Below, piece by piece: positions 37,944 to 46,901 of a stretch of 64,000 nt of DNA. Positions within the stretch are counted from its first letter, which is position 1, and each line of letters starts with the position of its first letter. The stretch is taken from assembly GCF_017498525.1 (NCBI RefSeq), contig NZ_CP071796.1, positions 1,550,001-1,614,000 on the forward strand. Direction: 5' to 3'. The translations under genes and the position numbers were made by a program. The notes under the pieces are model-generated. The model made no database searches and was not told where the DNA came from. It worked only from the letters and a program-made list of their open reading frames with translations. Source of the DNA: Ottowia testudinis (GTDB lineage Bacteria; Pseudomonadota; Gammaproteobacteria; Burkholderiales; Burkholderiaceae_C).

Positions 37944-38964
37944 GGCCTGCCTCTTTGCGGCCCGTGAAACGCGCCAGCAGGCCCAGCAGCCCGCGCGGCG
38001 CGAACACGATCACCGCGACGATGAACAGGCCCATCCACAGCTGCCAGTGCTTGCCGGTGTTGAAGTCGCCGATGGCGGGCAGGTCCTTGAACAGCTCCAG
38101 CATGAACTCGAACGCGAAGGCGCCGACGATGGCGCCGGCAAAGTTGCCCATGCCGCCCAGAATCACCATCATGATCGCGTGCGCGCTCATGTGAAAACCC
38201 ATCAGCTCGGGGTTGATGAAGCCTGTCTGCGCGCCCCACAGATAGCCCGCCAGCCCGGCCAGCGCGCCCGCCAGCGTGAAGGCTGTGAGCTTGTAGCCAA
38301 AGCTGCCGAAACCCACCGCGCGCATGCGGTGCTCGTTGACGCGGATACCGGCCAGCGCGCGGCCAAAGGGACTCCACAGCACGCGGCGCAGAAACACGTA
38401 CACCCCCACCAGGCACGCCAGCACGAAGTAGTAGAAGACGCGCTTGTTCTCCAGATCGAACAGGCCAGCATCGGGCTTGAAGTTGATGTAGACGCCGTCG
38501 GAGCCCCCCAGCTTCAGCGGGAACAGGCCGAGTACGTTCAGTTCCTTGTTGTCGAACACCAGAAAGAACAGCATCTGCGCGAACGCCATCGTCACCATGA
38601 TGAAGTAGATGCCGCGCGTGCGCACCACGAAGAAGCCGATCACCAGCGCAAACAGACCCGCTACCAATACCGCAGCAGGCAGCGTCCACCACAGGCTCAC
38701 GGCACCGCTGTCGGACGACATCAGCGCCAGCGCGTAGCCGCCCAGGCCGAAGTAGGCTGCGTGCCCCAGCGACACCAGGCCGGTGACGCCCTGCAGCAGG
38801 TCCAGGCTCATCGCGAAGATGGCCAGGATCATCATGCGCGCCACCATCTGCTGATAGAACTCACTGCCGACAAAGGGGAAGGCGATCAGCGCGATCAAGC
38901 CCAGCGCCAGCACGAACTGGATGCTGCGCGGCAGGGTTTCGAGATGGGATTGCGGTGCGCTCAT
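37936..38964 (-). CDS. livM: Branched-chain amino-acid-type ABC transporter permease LivM
   Basis: 342 residues with about nine hydrophobic segments. The LivM/BPD_transp_2 fold is shown by LDLLQGVTGLVSLGHAAYFGLGGYA, RTRGIYFIMVTMAFAQMLFF and RALAGIRVNEHRMRAVGF (the loop contacting the ATPases), then GGMGNFAGAIVGAF. Inner membrane. It overlaps livH by 4 bp and livG by 8 bp. Confidence 0.95.
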   Translation of the reverse strand: MSAPQSHLETLPRSIQFVLALGLIALIAFPFVGSEFYQQMVARMMILAIFAMSLDLLQGVTGLVSLGHAAYFGLGGYALALMSSDSGAVSLWWTLPAAVLVAGLFALVIGFFVVRTRGIYFIMVTMAFAQMLFFLVFDNKELNVLGLFPLKLGGSDGVYINFKPDAGLFDLENKRVFYYFVLACLVGVYVFLRRVLWSPFGRALAGIRVNEHRMRAVGFGSFGYKLTAFTLAGALAGLAGYLWGAQTGFINPELMGFHMSAHAIMMVILGGMGNFAGAIVGAFAFEFMLELFKDLPAIGDFNTGKHWQLWMGLFIVAVIVFAPRGLLGLLARFTGRKEAGHE

Positions 38965-39824
38965 TGCTTGAATAGCCCTTCAGGCTTGAACAGCAGCACC
39001 GCCGCCATCAACATGTACACCAGCATGCCCGCCACCTGCGGCAGCAGGACCTTGCCGAAGGTGTCGACAAAGCCGACCAGCAGCGCCGCGATCAGCGCGC
39101 CGCGCACCGAGCCGATGCCGCCGATCACCACCACCACGAAGCACATGATCAGCACCGACGAACCCATGCCGGGATACACGCTGGAGACGGGCGCCGCGAT
39201 CATCCCCGCCACCGAGGCAAGCGCCACGCCGATGGCGAACACCACCGCATGGATCAGCTTGATGTTGATGCCGAGCGACTCCGTCATCTCGCGGTTGAAT
39301 GCTCCGGCGCGAATCTTCATGCCCAAGCGCGTCTTGTTGATGAGCAGGTACAGCCCGACGGCCAGCAGCACGCACACGCCCATCATGAACAGGCGATAGA
39401 CGGGGTAGGACTGGTTTTCCGTCAGCGTGATCGAGCCCGAGAGCAACGGCGGAATCGCCACGCCGTGCACGTCGTCGCCCCACAGCAGCGAGCGCGCTTC
39501 TTCAAAGATGTAGATCAGCCCGAAGGTCAGCAGCACCTGATCCAGGTGGTCGCGGTGGTAGAAGTGGCGGAAAAGCAGACGCTCCAGCACCAGTCCGAAG
39601 ATCACCGACAGCAGCGTGCCGACCAGGATCGCCGCCGTGAAGCTGCCCAGCCGCGACGAGAGCGAAAACGCCAGGTACGCGCCCAGCATGTAGAAGCTGC
39701 CATGCGCCAGGTTGACCACGCCCATGATGCCGAAGATCAGCGTCAGCCCGGCCGCCAGCATGAACAGCAGCAGCCCGTACTGCACGCTGTTGAGCGTTTG
39801 AATCAGAAAGTTGGCGAAGTCCAC
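38961..39824 (-). CDS. livH: Branched-chain amino-acid-type ABC transporter permease LivH
   Basis: 287 residues, about eight hydrophobic segments. Typical LivH parts are NSVQYGLLLFMLAAGLTLIFGIMGVVNLAHGSFYMLGAY in the first third, RAGAFNREMTESLGINIK (coupling loop) and GGIGSVRGALIAALLVGFVDTFG. It forms the membrane channel with LivM. The binding-protein gene lies 151 bp upstream on the same strand; the gap holds a family C repeat. Confidence 0.95.
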   Translation of the reverse strand: MDFANFLIQTLNSVQYGLLLFMLAAGLTLIFGIMGVVNLAHGSFYMLGAYLAFSLSSRLGSFTAAILVGTLLSVIFGLVLERLLFRHFYHRDHLDQVLLTFGLIYIFEEARSLLWGDDVHGVAIPPLLSGSITLTENQSYPVYRLFMMGVCVLLAVGLYLLINKTRLGMKIRAGAFNREMTESLGINIKLIHAVVFAIGVALASVAGMIAAPVSSVYPGMGSSVLIMCFVVVVIGGIGSVRGALIAALLVGFVDTFGKVLLPQVAGMLVYMLMAAVLLFKPEGLFKQ

Positions 39825-39891
39825 GGATCGGTGGGTTGAGGGCGGGGAAAATGGCGGAACGTGTCCGCCGCGAGCAACGGGCCTTTGCCGT

Positions 39892-39960
39892 CAGGTTGGC
39901 GTTGAGCGCAGCGAAACCCAACGGACGGCGTTAAGAAATGACGCGCTTGTTGGGGTTCAT
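39892..39960. repeat. Repeat family C (GTTGGCGTTGAGCGCAGCG)
   Basis: CAGGTTGGCGTTGAGCGCAG followed by CGAAACCCAACGG and, after a gap, GTTGGGGTTCATTGC. The same block occurs, with a full inverted arm, at 63712-63808. It lies between the binding-protein gene and livH. Confidence 0.7.
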
Positions 39961-39975
39961 TGCATGCGCCTCAAC

Positions 39976-41178
39976 CTAAAGCTTGCAGCCTGTGCCCGAA
40001 TCGGCCAGCGCCTTGGCCGCCACGCCCAGCACCTTGTTGTCGCCCTTTTCGACCACGCGCAGGTAAATGTCCTGCACCGGGTTATGGGCCTTGCTCATGC
40101 TCCACTTGCCGCGCGGGCTGTCGATGACGGTGGTCTCCAGCGCCTTGTAGAGCGCCGCCTTGTTCGACATGTCGCCCTTGACGGCGGCCAGGCCCTGCAC
40201 CAGCAGCTGACCCGAGTCGTAGCCCTGCACGGCGTACACGTCGGGCTGCAGCTTGAATTGGCCCGCGTAGGCGGTGCGGAACTGCTTGTTGCGCGGCGTG
40301 TCCAGCGAATCGGCGTAGTGCAGCGTGCTGTACACGCCTTCGGCGGCGGGGCCGGCGGCCTGCAGCACGCCCTCGGTCAAAAAGCCCGAACCGTAGAGCG
40401 GAATCTTGCCCTGCAGCCCGGCGGCGGCGTAGTCCTTCATGAACTTGGCCGCGGCCGCGCCAGCGAAGAAGCAGGCCACGGCATCGGGTTTCAGGCTCGC
40501 GATCTCGGTCAGCAGCGCCTGGAACTCGACGTTGGGGAAGGGCAGGCCCAGCTCCTTGACGATGGTGCCGCCAGCCTTGGTGTAGCTGTCCTTGAAACCC
40601 TCGAAAGCCTCATCGCCCGCGGCGTACTTCCAGGTGATCCACACGGCCTTTTTCAGGCCCTTGTCCATCATTGGCTTGCCCAGGGCCATGGTCGGCTGGC
40701 TGTTGCTGAAGCTGGTGCGGAACACGTTGGGCGCGCACAGCGCGCGCGTGGCGGCCAGTACGCCGGCGTTGGGGATGATGCTGAGCACACCCGAATCGCG
40801 CGCCACCTTCTGGATGCCCATCTGCACGCCCGAGTGCACGGTGCCGATCAGGATGTCGACCTTGTCGCGCTGCACCAGCTTGTTGGCGTTTTCGACGCCC
40901 TTGGACGGCTCGGATTCGTCGTCGACCTTGAACCACTCGATCTCGCGCCCGCCGAGCTTGCCGCCTTTTTCGGCGATCGCCATGCGCACACCGTTTTCGA
41001 TCGCCACGCCCAGTTGAGCGTAGGTGCCGGTGTAGGGCAGCATGAAGCCCACGCGCACCTTGCTGCCCTGCGCGCGCACGATCTGTGGCAGCAGCAAACC
41101 GGCCGAGCTGGCGCCGGCCACGGCGGCGCTGCGGGAGAGCAGCAGACGGCGGCTGAAGCTGCGAGTTGGTGCGTTCAT
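39976..41178 (-). CDS. Periplasmic substrate-binding protein of the Liv-type ABC transporter
   Basis: 400 residues. The signal peptide has a basic RRLLLSRSAAVAGASSAGLL start with RR, so Tat export is possible. The mature part is a Peripla_BP_6 (LivJ-like) fold: VRVGFMLPYTGTYAQLGVAIENG, ILIGTVHSGVQMGIQKVA, MMDKGLKKAVWITWKYAAG and AVQGYDSGQLLVQGL. It binds the ligand and delivers it to LivHMGF encoded just downstream. The ligand may be an aromatic or carboxylic compound rather than an amino acid; this cannot be told from sequence. Confidence 0.92.
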   Translation of the reverse strand: MNAPTRSFSRRLLLSRSAAVAGASSAGLLLPQIVRAQGSKVRVGFMLPYTGTYAQLGVAIENGVRMAIAEKGGKLGGREIEWFKVDDESEPSKGVENANKLVQRDKVDILIGTVHSGVQMGIQKVARDSGVLSIIPNAGVLAATRALCAPNVFRTSFSNSQPTMALGKPMMDKGLKKAVWITWKYAAGDEAFEGFKDSYTKAGGTIVKELGLPFPNVEFQALLTEIASLKPDAVACFFAGAAAAKFMKDYAAAGLQGKIPLYGSGFLTEGVLQAAGPAAEGVYSTLHYADSLDTPRNKQFRTAYAGQFKLQPDVYAVQGYDSGQLLVQGLAAVKGDMSNKAALYKALETTVIDSPRGKWSMSKAHNPVQDIYLRVVEKGDNKVLGVAAKALADSGTGCKL

Positions 41179-41409
41179 GGCGAACTCCTTTAGGTGTCAA
41201 GTAATTGGGGCATTGTGAATCATGAGCGTGCCCGAGCACTGCTGGCTTTCCCTAGCGTTGCCTCACGGCATGCAGTAAATTGCCTATAAACAGGCAGTAT
41301 ATTTCACGTCAACCTGTTGGAAGATTCGGGTTTATGCGGGGTCGGCGAGTGCCTAAACGTCGCAACCTGTGGCCACGGCGAAGACGTTGAACAGATGTCT
41401 TTTGAGGTG

Positions 41410-41470
41410 TCGGCGCTTGCCAGAAAAGCGCGGAAAGCTATCAAATAAATAGTGCAAGCAGGCGCTTCAG
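41410..41470 (-). repeat. Repeat A copy downstream of the TIGR03169-like gene
   Basis: On the minus strand: TATTTATTTGATAGCTTTCCGC and GCTTTTCTGGCAAGCGCC. One arm is altered. It occupies much of the 288-base gap, where no gene is seen. Confidence 0.7.
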
Positions 41471-42555
41471 GCCTCGAACAAGCCGGCGAGCTGCCGGCGG
41501 TCGCGCCGGTCTTTCCAGTGCCAAACTTCGCGCCCTTCCAGACCCAGCGGGCCCCAGACCGCGATGGCCTGGCCGCCGCCGCACGCCACCACGCGCAGGC
41601 GCGAGCCGGCGGGCGGCGCCTTCTTGAAGGTGCCGCCGGCAATGGCGGTGCGCAGGTTGGCGTCCAGAACGGGGCCCACTTCGAGGGGGGCACCGTCGGG
41701 CACGATAAAGATCTGGCGGTGGCTGTCGCTCTGCAGCCGTTCGTTGACCGCCGGCTCGCCGGCGTCGTTGGCCTGCAAGCCGGCTTGCAGCAGCCAGGCG
41801 GGCGTGGTGGCGCCGTCCGCCAGCAGGGGCGCGTCGCACACCAGCGTGGCGCCGGTGGCCAGTTGCAGTGCGCGGCCGTCCATGCCGACGCAGCGATCCT
41901 GCAGCACGGTGATGTTCAGCGCCTTCAGGCGCGCCAGCACGCGGCGCTGCAACGCGGGTTGATCGGCCAACAGCGGGTTGTCGCCCGCCACCAGCGTCAC
42001 GCGGCTGCCGTGGGGTGCGGCCAGCGCGTGGGCCACGGCCATAGCCAGCTCGATGGCCGGCACGTCGCTGCCGACCACGGCCACCTGCAGCGCGCGTTCT
42101 TGCGCCAGCGACTGCAGTTGCGGCCACAGCTGCACGAAGTTTTCGAGCGGATGGGTGAACAGCGCGTTGCGCCGCGCGCCGGGCATCTGCTCCTCGATCT
42201 GCTCGCGCGGCACGGCCGGCTCGACGTTGACGGACAGCACGTCATAGGGCAGTGCGTCGCCGCTGGACAGCTGTACACGCCGCCCGCTGGCGTCCAGCGA
42301 GATCACGTGCGCGGGCACAAAGGCGGCGCCGCTGGCTTCGACCAGGCGGTCCAGCGGAATGCGCAGGTCGTCCAGGGCGCAGTCGCCAGCGACATGGGCG
42401 GGCAGCATGCCGGCCTCGATGTAGTAGGGGTGCGGCGCCACCAGGGTGACGCTCATGCCGGCGCTGCCCTGGCGCGCCAGCGACTTCAGGACCTGCAGGT
42501 GGGTGCGCCCGGCGCCAAGCAGCACGAGGTGCTTCCGGGAAGAATTCACGGTCAT
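41467..42555 (-). CDS. FAD/NAD-dependent oxidoreductase of the SelD-associated (TIGR03169-like) type
   Basis: 362 residues. NDH-2/sulfide-quinone-reductase-like flavoprotein. The N-terminal dinucleotide fold HLVLLGAGRTHLQVLKSLA, then HPYYIEAGMLPAHVAGD, YDVLSVNVEP and the second Rossmann strand LQVAVVGSDVPAIELAMAVA. This resembles the domain that in many bacteria is fused in front of selenophosphate synthetase SelD. Here selD is a separate gene 1.7 kb upstream on the same strand with ftsY between. A role in preparing reduced selenium for SelD is inferred from this association only. Confidence 0.75.
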   Translation of the reverse strand: MTVNSSRKHLVLLGAGRTHLQVLKSLARQGSAGMSVTLVAPHPYYIEAGMLPAHVAGDCALDDLRIPLDRLVEASGAAFVPAHVISLDASGRRVQLSSGDALPYDVLSVNVEPAVPREQIEEQMPGARRNALFTHPLENFVQLWPQLQSLAQERALQVAVVGSDVPAIELAMAVAHALAAPHGSRVTLVAGDNPLLADQPALQRRVLARLKALNITVLQDRCVGMDGRALQLATGATLVCDAPLLADGATTPAWLLQAGLQANDAGEPAVNERLQSDSHRQIFIVPDGAPLEVGPVLDANLRTAIAGGTFKKAPPAGSRLRVVACGGGQAIAVWGPLGLEGREVWHWKDRRDRRQLAGLFEA

Positions 42556-42640
42556 GCGCGGAAGTGTATCGACTGCCTGCGGCGGCAGACCGGCGTTGCA
42601 AACCGTTGCAGGGGGCGTTGGCTGGTGTGGATAGGCTCGA

Positions 42641-42766
42641 AAACAGCCGGACGCAGAGGACGCAGAGGACGCAAAAGAACAGCCAAGAATTTGGTTTTTA
42701 CTTCTGCACCCTTTACGAATCCTTTGCGTCCTCTGCGTCCTCTGCGTCCTCTGCGTCAGGCTGTTG
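42641..42766. repeat. Repeat family B: tandem GGACGCAGA units in a long hairpin
   Basis: Left arm: AACAGCC, then GGACGCAGA units in tandem. Right arm: GCGTCCTCT units in tandem, then AGGCTGTT. The flanks AACAGCC and GGCTGTT also pair. The whole gap between ftsY and the flavoprotein gene can fold as one stem-loop with slippable 9-bp units. Confidence 0.85.
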
Positions 42767-42786
42767 GGCTGTCCGGCGGCTCGGGC

Positions 42787-44073
42787 TCACCCCACCAGCG
42801 CCTCGGCGAATTCGCGCGCCTTGAAGGTCTGCAAATCTTCCAGCCTCTCGCCGACGCCGATGAAGTACACCGGCACCGGCTTCTCGCGCGCGATGGCGCA
42901 CAGCACGCCGCCCTTGGCGGTGCCGTCGAGCTTGGTCACGATCAGCCCGGTCAACGGCGCGGCGGCATCGAACGCCTTGACCTGCGCCAGTGCGTTCTGA
43001 CCCGTGTTGCCGTCGATCACCAGCAGCACCTCGTGCGGCGCGGTGATGTCGGCCTTGGTCACCACGCGGCGGATCTTGGTCAGCTCTTCCATCAGGTGCT
43101 TTTGCGTCGGCAGGCGCCCGGCGGTGTCGATCAGCACCACGTCCTTGCGGCGCGCGCGGCCGGCGCCCACGGCGTCGAAGGCCACGGCGGACGGGTCGGC
43201 GCCCTGCTGGGTGATGATTTCGACCTGGGTGCGGTCGGCCCACACGGCCAATTGCTCGCGCGCGGCGGCGCGGAAGGTGTCGGCCGCCGCCAGCAGCACA
43301 CTGGCGCCAGCGTCGGCCAGGTGCTTGGTCAGCTTGCCGATGCTGGTGGTCTTGCCCGCGCCGTTGACGCCGCTGACCATGATCACGGTCGGGTGGTACA
43401 CGCCCACCACCAACGGGCGCTCCAGCGGTGCCAGCATGTCGGCCACGGCATCGCGCAGCAGGCCTTTCACCTGCGCGGTGTCGGTGGCGCGCACTTCCTT
43501 CACGCGGCGCTTCAAATCCTGCAGCAGAAACTCGGTCGCTGGCACGCCCGCGTCGGCCATCAAGAGCGCCGTTTCCAGATCTTCGTACAGCGCGTCGTCG
43601 ATCTGCGTGCCGATAAAGACCGTGCTGATGCTGCTGCCGGTGCGTTTCAGGCCCGTTTTGAGGCGATCCATCCAGCCCACGCGCGCGGCTTGGGCGGTGT
43701 CGGAAGTGGGGGCCAGTTCAAGGTCTTTTTCGGCTATCAGCGGTGCCAAATCAGCGCGAGCAGCTTCTATTTCTGTAGCTGCCGGAGGTGTGACCGGTGG
43801 CGCAGGCACTCCCGCAGGCGGCGCCACGGGCGCTGGCGCGGCGGCGCCGCCAAACCAGCGTGACACGAACCCGCCCGGGGGCGCGGCGCTGGCTGCCCGC
43901 TCGGCCGAATCGTCGGCCACGCCATCCCGCGGCTCCGCGGCCAGCGCCTGACGCTCCAGATCGTCCAGCGGCAAAACGGGATCCTTGGCGGGCGCGGTGG
44001 TCTCGACGGAAAGCGCGGCGGGCACCTCGCCGGGCGTGGACTCGGCTTTTTTGCGGCGGAAAAAACTGAACAT
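42787..44073 (-). CDS. ftsY: Signal recognition particle receptor FtsY
   Basis: 428 residues. GTPase that docks SRP-ribosome complexes at the membrane. The NG domain is complete: VSGVNGAGKTTSIGKL (G1), VLLAAADTFRAAAREQL, VLIDTAGRLPTQKHLMEEL (G3), VTKLDGTAKGGVL (G4) and YFIGVGERLEDLQTF at the end. The N-terminal A region (about residues 1-115) is Pro/Ala-rich and variable; residues 96-116 (IEAARADLAPLIAEK) come from a repeat A copy. Confidence 0.96.
   Translation of the reverse strand: MFSFFRRKKAESTPGEVPAALSVETTAPAKDPVLPLDDLERQALAAEPRDGVADDSAERAASAAPPGGFVSRWFGGAAAPAPVAPPAGVPAPPVTPPAATEIEAARADLAPLIAEKDLELAPTSDTAQAARVGWMDRLKTGLKRTGSSISTVFIGTQIDDALYEDLETALLMADAGVPATEFLLQDLKRRVKEVRATDTAQVKGLLRDAVADMLAPLERPLVVGVYHPTVIMVSGVNGAGKTTSIGKLTKHLADAGASVLLAAADTFRAAAREQLAVWADRTQVEIITQQGADPSAVAFDAVGAGRARRKDVVLIDTAGRLPTQKHLMEELTKIRRVVTKADITAPHEVLLVIDGNTGQNALAQVKAFDAAAPLTGLIVTKLDGTAKGGVLCAIAREKPVPVYFIGVGERLEDLQTFKAREFAEALVG
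43724..43785 (-). repeat. Repeat A copy inside ftsY
   Basis: On the minus strand: AATAGAAGCTGCTCGCGCTG, ATTTGGCACCGCTGATAGCC and a GAAAAAGA end. It is translated within the flexible N-terminal region of FtsY. Confidence 0.75.
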
Positions 44074-44140
44074 GGAGCGGGCAGGGGCTGGAATCGCCCC
44101 ATTCTAGGAGCCGGTCATGCGATGGGCGGCGCTCGCGCCC

Positions 44141-44203
44141 AGTTTGCTATGAATAGAGGAGCTGGTGGCGCTTGTCAATCAAGCGCTGCAAGCCGATTTG
44201 ACC
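44141..44203 (+). repeat. Repeat A copy with a perfect hairpin, downstream of selD
   Basis: TTTGCTATGAATAGAGGAGC, then GCGCTTG-TCAAT-CAAGCGC (perfect 7-bp arms) and TGCAAGCCGATTTG. It ends within 3 bp of the selD stop. Confidence 0.9.
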
Positions 44204-44205
44204 AT

Positions 44206-45282
44206 TCAGGTGGTTACGGCCAACGCCCGGTCACCGCGCGGCAGGACATGCCCAACCACCGCTGCGCCGCCAAACCCTTGCGCTTTGAAAACATCCAGTA
44301 CGGCTTGGGCGCTGTCCGGCGCGCACGCCACCAGCAGGCCTCCGCTGGTCTGCGGGTCGGTCAGCAGCGCACGCTCGGCGTCGGCAAAGCTGTCGGGCAG
44401 CGCCACGTCGTGCCCATACGCCGCCCAGTTGCGGCCCGAGGCGCCGGTGACGATGCCTTGCGCGGCCAGTTCGCGCACGCCCGGCAGCAGCGGCACGGCG
44501 GGCCAGTCGATCTGCACCGTGACGCCAGCGCCGCGCGCCAGTTCCAGCGCGTGGCCGGCCAGCGCGAAACCGGTGACGTCGGTCAGCGCGTGCACGCCGG
44601 GCAGGGCGGCCAGCGCGGGGCCGGGGGTGTTCAGAAGCGTGGTGGCGCCGATCATGTGGGCGTAGCCGTCGGCACCGAGCTTTTCCTTCTTGAGCGCCGC
44701 TGAATAAATGCCCACGCCCAGCGGTTTGCCCAGCACCAGCACATCGCCCGCTTGCGCGCCGGCGTTGCGCTGGACGCGATCGGGGTGCACCAAACCCAAG
44801 GCGACCAGGCCGTAGATGGGCTCGACCGAGTCGATGGTGTGGCCGCCCGCGATGGGAATGCCCGCCGCGCGGCACACGCTGGCGCCGCCTTCCAGAATCT
44901 TGCCGATCGTCTCGACCGACAGCACATTGATCGGCATGCCCACGATGGCCAGCGCCATGATGGGCGTGCCGCCCATGGCGTACACGTCGGAAAGCGCGTT
45001 GGTGGCGGCGATGCGTCCAAAGTCGAACGGGTCGTCGACGATGGGCATGAAGAAATCGGTGGTGGCCACCAGCGCCTGGTGCGCGTTGAGCTTGTAGACG
45101 GCGGCATCGTCCGAGGTTTCGATGCCCACCAGCAGCTCGGTCGGCACCGGCATCTGCGTGGTGCCGCGCAGGATGCCGGACAGCACCCCTGGCGCGATCT
45201 TGCAGCCGCAGCCGCCGCCGTGGCTGAGTGAGGTCAGGCGCGGTTCGGCGGCGCTGGCGATAACGGAAGGCGATTCGGTCAT
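44206..45282 (-). CDS. selD: Selenide, water dikinase (selenophosphate synthetase)
   Basis: 358 residues. Makes selenophosphate for selenocysteine and 2-selenouridine in tRNA. The active-site loop SHGGGCGCKIAP (Cys at about 25 and 27, Lys 28) has Cys rather than selenocysteine. ATTDFFMPIVDDPFDFGRIAATNALSDVYAMGG is spread over the central part, and IAGGHTIDSVEPIYG and LTDPQTSGGLLVA complete the fold. No selA, selB or mnmH is in the window. The flavoprotein at 41467-42555 may be a partner. Confidence 0.95.
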   Translation of the reverse strand: MTESPSVIASAAEPRLTSLSHGGGCGCKIAPGVLSGILRGTTQMPVPTELLVGIETSDDAAVYKLNAHQALVATTDFFMPIVDDPFDFGRIAATNALSDVYAMGGTPIMALAIVGMPINVLSVETIGKILEGGASVCRAAGIPIAGGHTIDSVEPIYGLVALGLVHPDRVQRNAGAQAGDVLVLGKPLGVGIYSAALKKEKLGADGYAHMIGATTLLNTPGPALAALPGVHALTDVTGFALAGHALELARGAGVTVQIDWPAVPLLPGVRELAAQGIVTGASGRNWAAYGHDVALPDSFADAERALLTDPQTSGGLLVACAPDSAQAVLDVFKAQGFGGAAVVGHVLPRGDRALAVTT

Positions 45283-45343
45283 GCGGGCGATTGTCCCGCA
45301 AGCGCGTTCCTGATCCGGCTGGCGCGGCCCTTGCCGGGGCCGA

Positions 45344-46453
45344 TTACTGCACGAACTTGCCGTCCTGCCCGATCATGGTCAGGTTGACGTACTTCGAGCC
45401 TTCATGGTCGCTGGACGTGTAGCGAACGCGCATGGGGCCGAAGTGCTGCTCGTCCATGGATTCGAGCGCTTTGACCAGCGTATCCCGAGTGACGGTGGGG
45501 CCGGCGCGCTTGATCGCATCGACCAGCAGCTTGGCGCCGATGAAAAACTCCATGCCCGCGTACGAATAGTTGGCCTTGGTGCCCACGGTGTCGCGGTATT
45601 CCTTGGCGATCGGCACGATGGTCGACCAGGGGTGCGGCACCAGCGCGGCAAACACCACGCCGCGGGTGTTGGTGCCCAGGTCCTTGACCACCTGGGCGTT
45701 GGCCTGCGCCGCCAGGTTGTAGAACTGCGCCGCGCTGCCCGCCTTGCGGGTGGCGACGATGGTTTTGACCGTGGCGTTGGGCGAGGCCACCATCACCACG
45801 CCGTGCAAGCCGGGCAGCTTGGCCAGCGCGGCGGCCACCTGATCGGCGTCGGCGCCGCCCGGCTCGACCGGGAATTCACCCGCCGGCTTGACGTTGTTCT
45901 GCTTGAACACCTGTTCGGCCGCCGCTTGCCCGCTTTTGCCGAAACCGTCGTTCTGGTAGACCAGCGCAATGTTCTTCTGGCCAACGAGCAGCATCTGTTT
46001 GACCATGGCGTTGATCTCGTCCAGCGTGGTCGGGCGCAGGTTGAAGATGTAGGGGTTGCCTCCCGAGCGCATGGCGCCGCCGCCGGCGATGGGCGCGATC
46101 ACCGGCAACTTGAGCTTGTTCACCTCGGGCGCGATGGCCGAGCAGGCGCCAGTGCCGGAGCAGCTGAGCAGGGCAACGGCGGGTCCGCCGGCCAGATCGC
46201 GGTAGTTGGCCGCGGCCTGCTCGTTCTGAAACTTGTCGTCCATGGCTTGCAGCTTGAGCTTGCGGCCGCCAATGCCGCCTGCCGCGTTGACGCGGTCGAA
46301 CAGCGCCTGGGTGACGGTCAGGCGCTCCTGGCCGGCCGCGGCGTTGGGGCCGGACAGCGGCTGGTTCAAACCGATCACGATGTCTTGCGCCCATACGGCG
46401 CTGGCGCACGACGCCAGCACGACGGCGACTGAATATCGGGCAATGAGTGTCAT
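45344..46453 (-). CDS. Lone Liv-type periplasmic substrate-binding protein
   Basis: 369 residues from the ATG at 46453 (MTLIARYSVAVVLASC). Signal peptide cut after VWAQ. Peripla_BP_6 fold: IVIGLNQPLSGPNAAAGQE, KLQAMDDKFQNEQAAANYRDL, ALLSCSGTGACSAIAPEVNKL and IALVYQNDGFGKSGQAAAEQV. No permease or ATPase genes are adjacent, so it must share membrane parts with another system such as LivHMGF at 36.4-39.8 kb, or the rest lies elsewhere. Ligand unknown. Confidence 0.9.
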   Translation of the reverse strand: MTLIARYSVAVVLASCASAVWAQDIVIGLNQPLSGPNAAAGQERLTVTQALFDRVNAAGGIGGRKLKLQAMDDKFQNEQAAANYRDLAGGPAVALLSCSGTGACSAIAPEVNKLKLPVIAPIAGGGAMRSGGNPYIFNLRPTTLDEINAMVKQMLLVGQKNIALVYQNDGFGKSGQAAAEQVFKQNNVKPAGEFPVEPGGADADQVAAALAKLPGLHGVVMVASPNATVKTIVATRKAGSAAQFYNLAAQANAQVVKDLGTNTRGVVFAALVPHPWSTIVPIAKEYRDTVGTKANYSYAGMEFFIGAKLLVDAIKRAGPTVTRDTLVKALESMDEQHFGPMRVRYTSSDHEGSKYVNLTMIGQDGKFVQ

Positions 46454-46901
46454 GATGACTTCCTTCAAAAAAAGTGGCGGGGAGTGACGCGAAGGGGCCG
46501 ATAAATCGTAGCCCCGCGAGAAGTCAATTGGTGCGTTGCCAAGGTCGACAAGGCGCCCTCCCGTGAATAATTTGTGCCTAATTTCACCGGTTTGCCTGGG
46601 TGATGGTCATTGGTTGAAATTGACGGCGGCAACTGCCGCCACTCTGTGGCCAACGCGTGGTGTGGCGGAACCCAGCGGATGCGAACGGCAGCCTGTGCCG
46701 GCACAGACGGCGCCTGGCTGCAGCGTCACGACATCAATTCACTATATAAACAATAGCTTCTCGCGCTTGATGGACGGGCGGAGGGGGCCTAAATGGCATG
46801 CCATGCTGATCAGGCCGAACCGGCATGGCCGCGACATGGCGCACACTCTCGGTTTTGGCGCGGGGAACGAATCCGCGCCGCTCCGACTCAGTTTGCAGGC
46901 C
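46454..46901. other. 448-base gap between divergent genes
   Basis: Holds the promoters for the binding protein and the M16 operon. GC drops in places. A long open frame runs through it in the M16 phase, but it has no ribosome site or recognisable protein, and the signal peptide starts only at 46902. A repeat A copy sits at 46748-46796. Confidence 0.6.
46748..46796 (+). repeat. Repeat A copy upstream of the M16 pair
   Basis: AACAATAGCTTCTCGCGCTTG, then ATGGACGGGCGGAGGGGGCC. The second arm has changed (GGGCGG for AAGCGC). Confidence 0.75.

Noticed and set aside
42641-42766. Possible CRISPR-like array (tandem GGACGCAGA units)
   Set aside because: The units are 9 bp, contiguous without spacers, and inverted in the second half. 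No cas genes are present.
46536-46901. Upstream extension of the first M16 protein by 122 residues
   Set aside because: The extension has no ribosome site, crosses a repeat A copy, and would bury a good signal peptide that starts at 46902.
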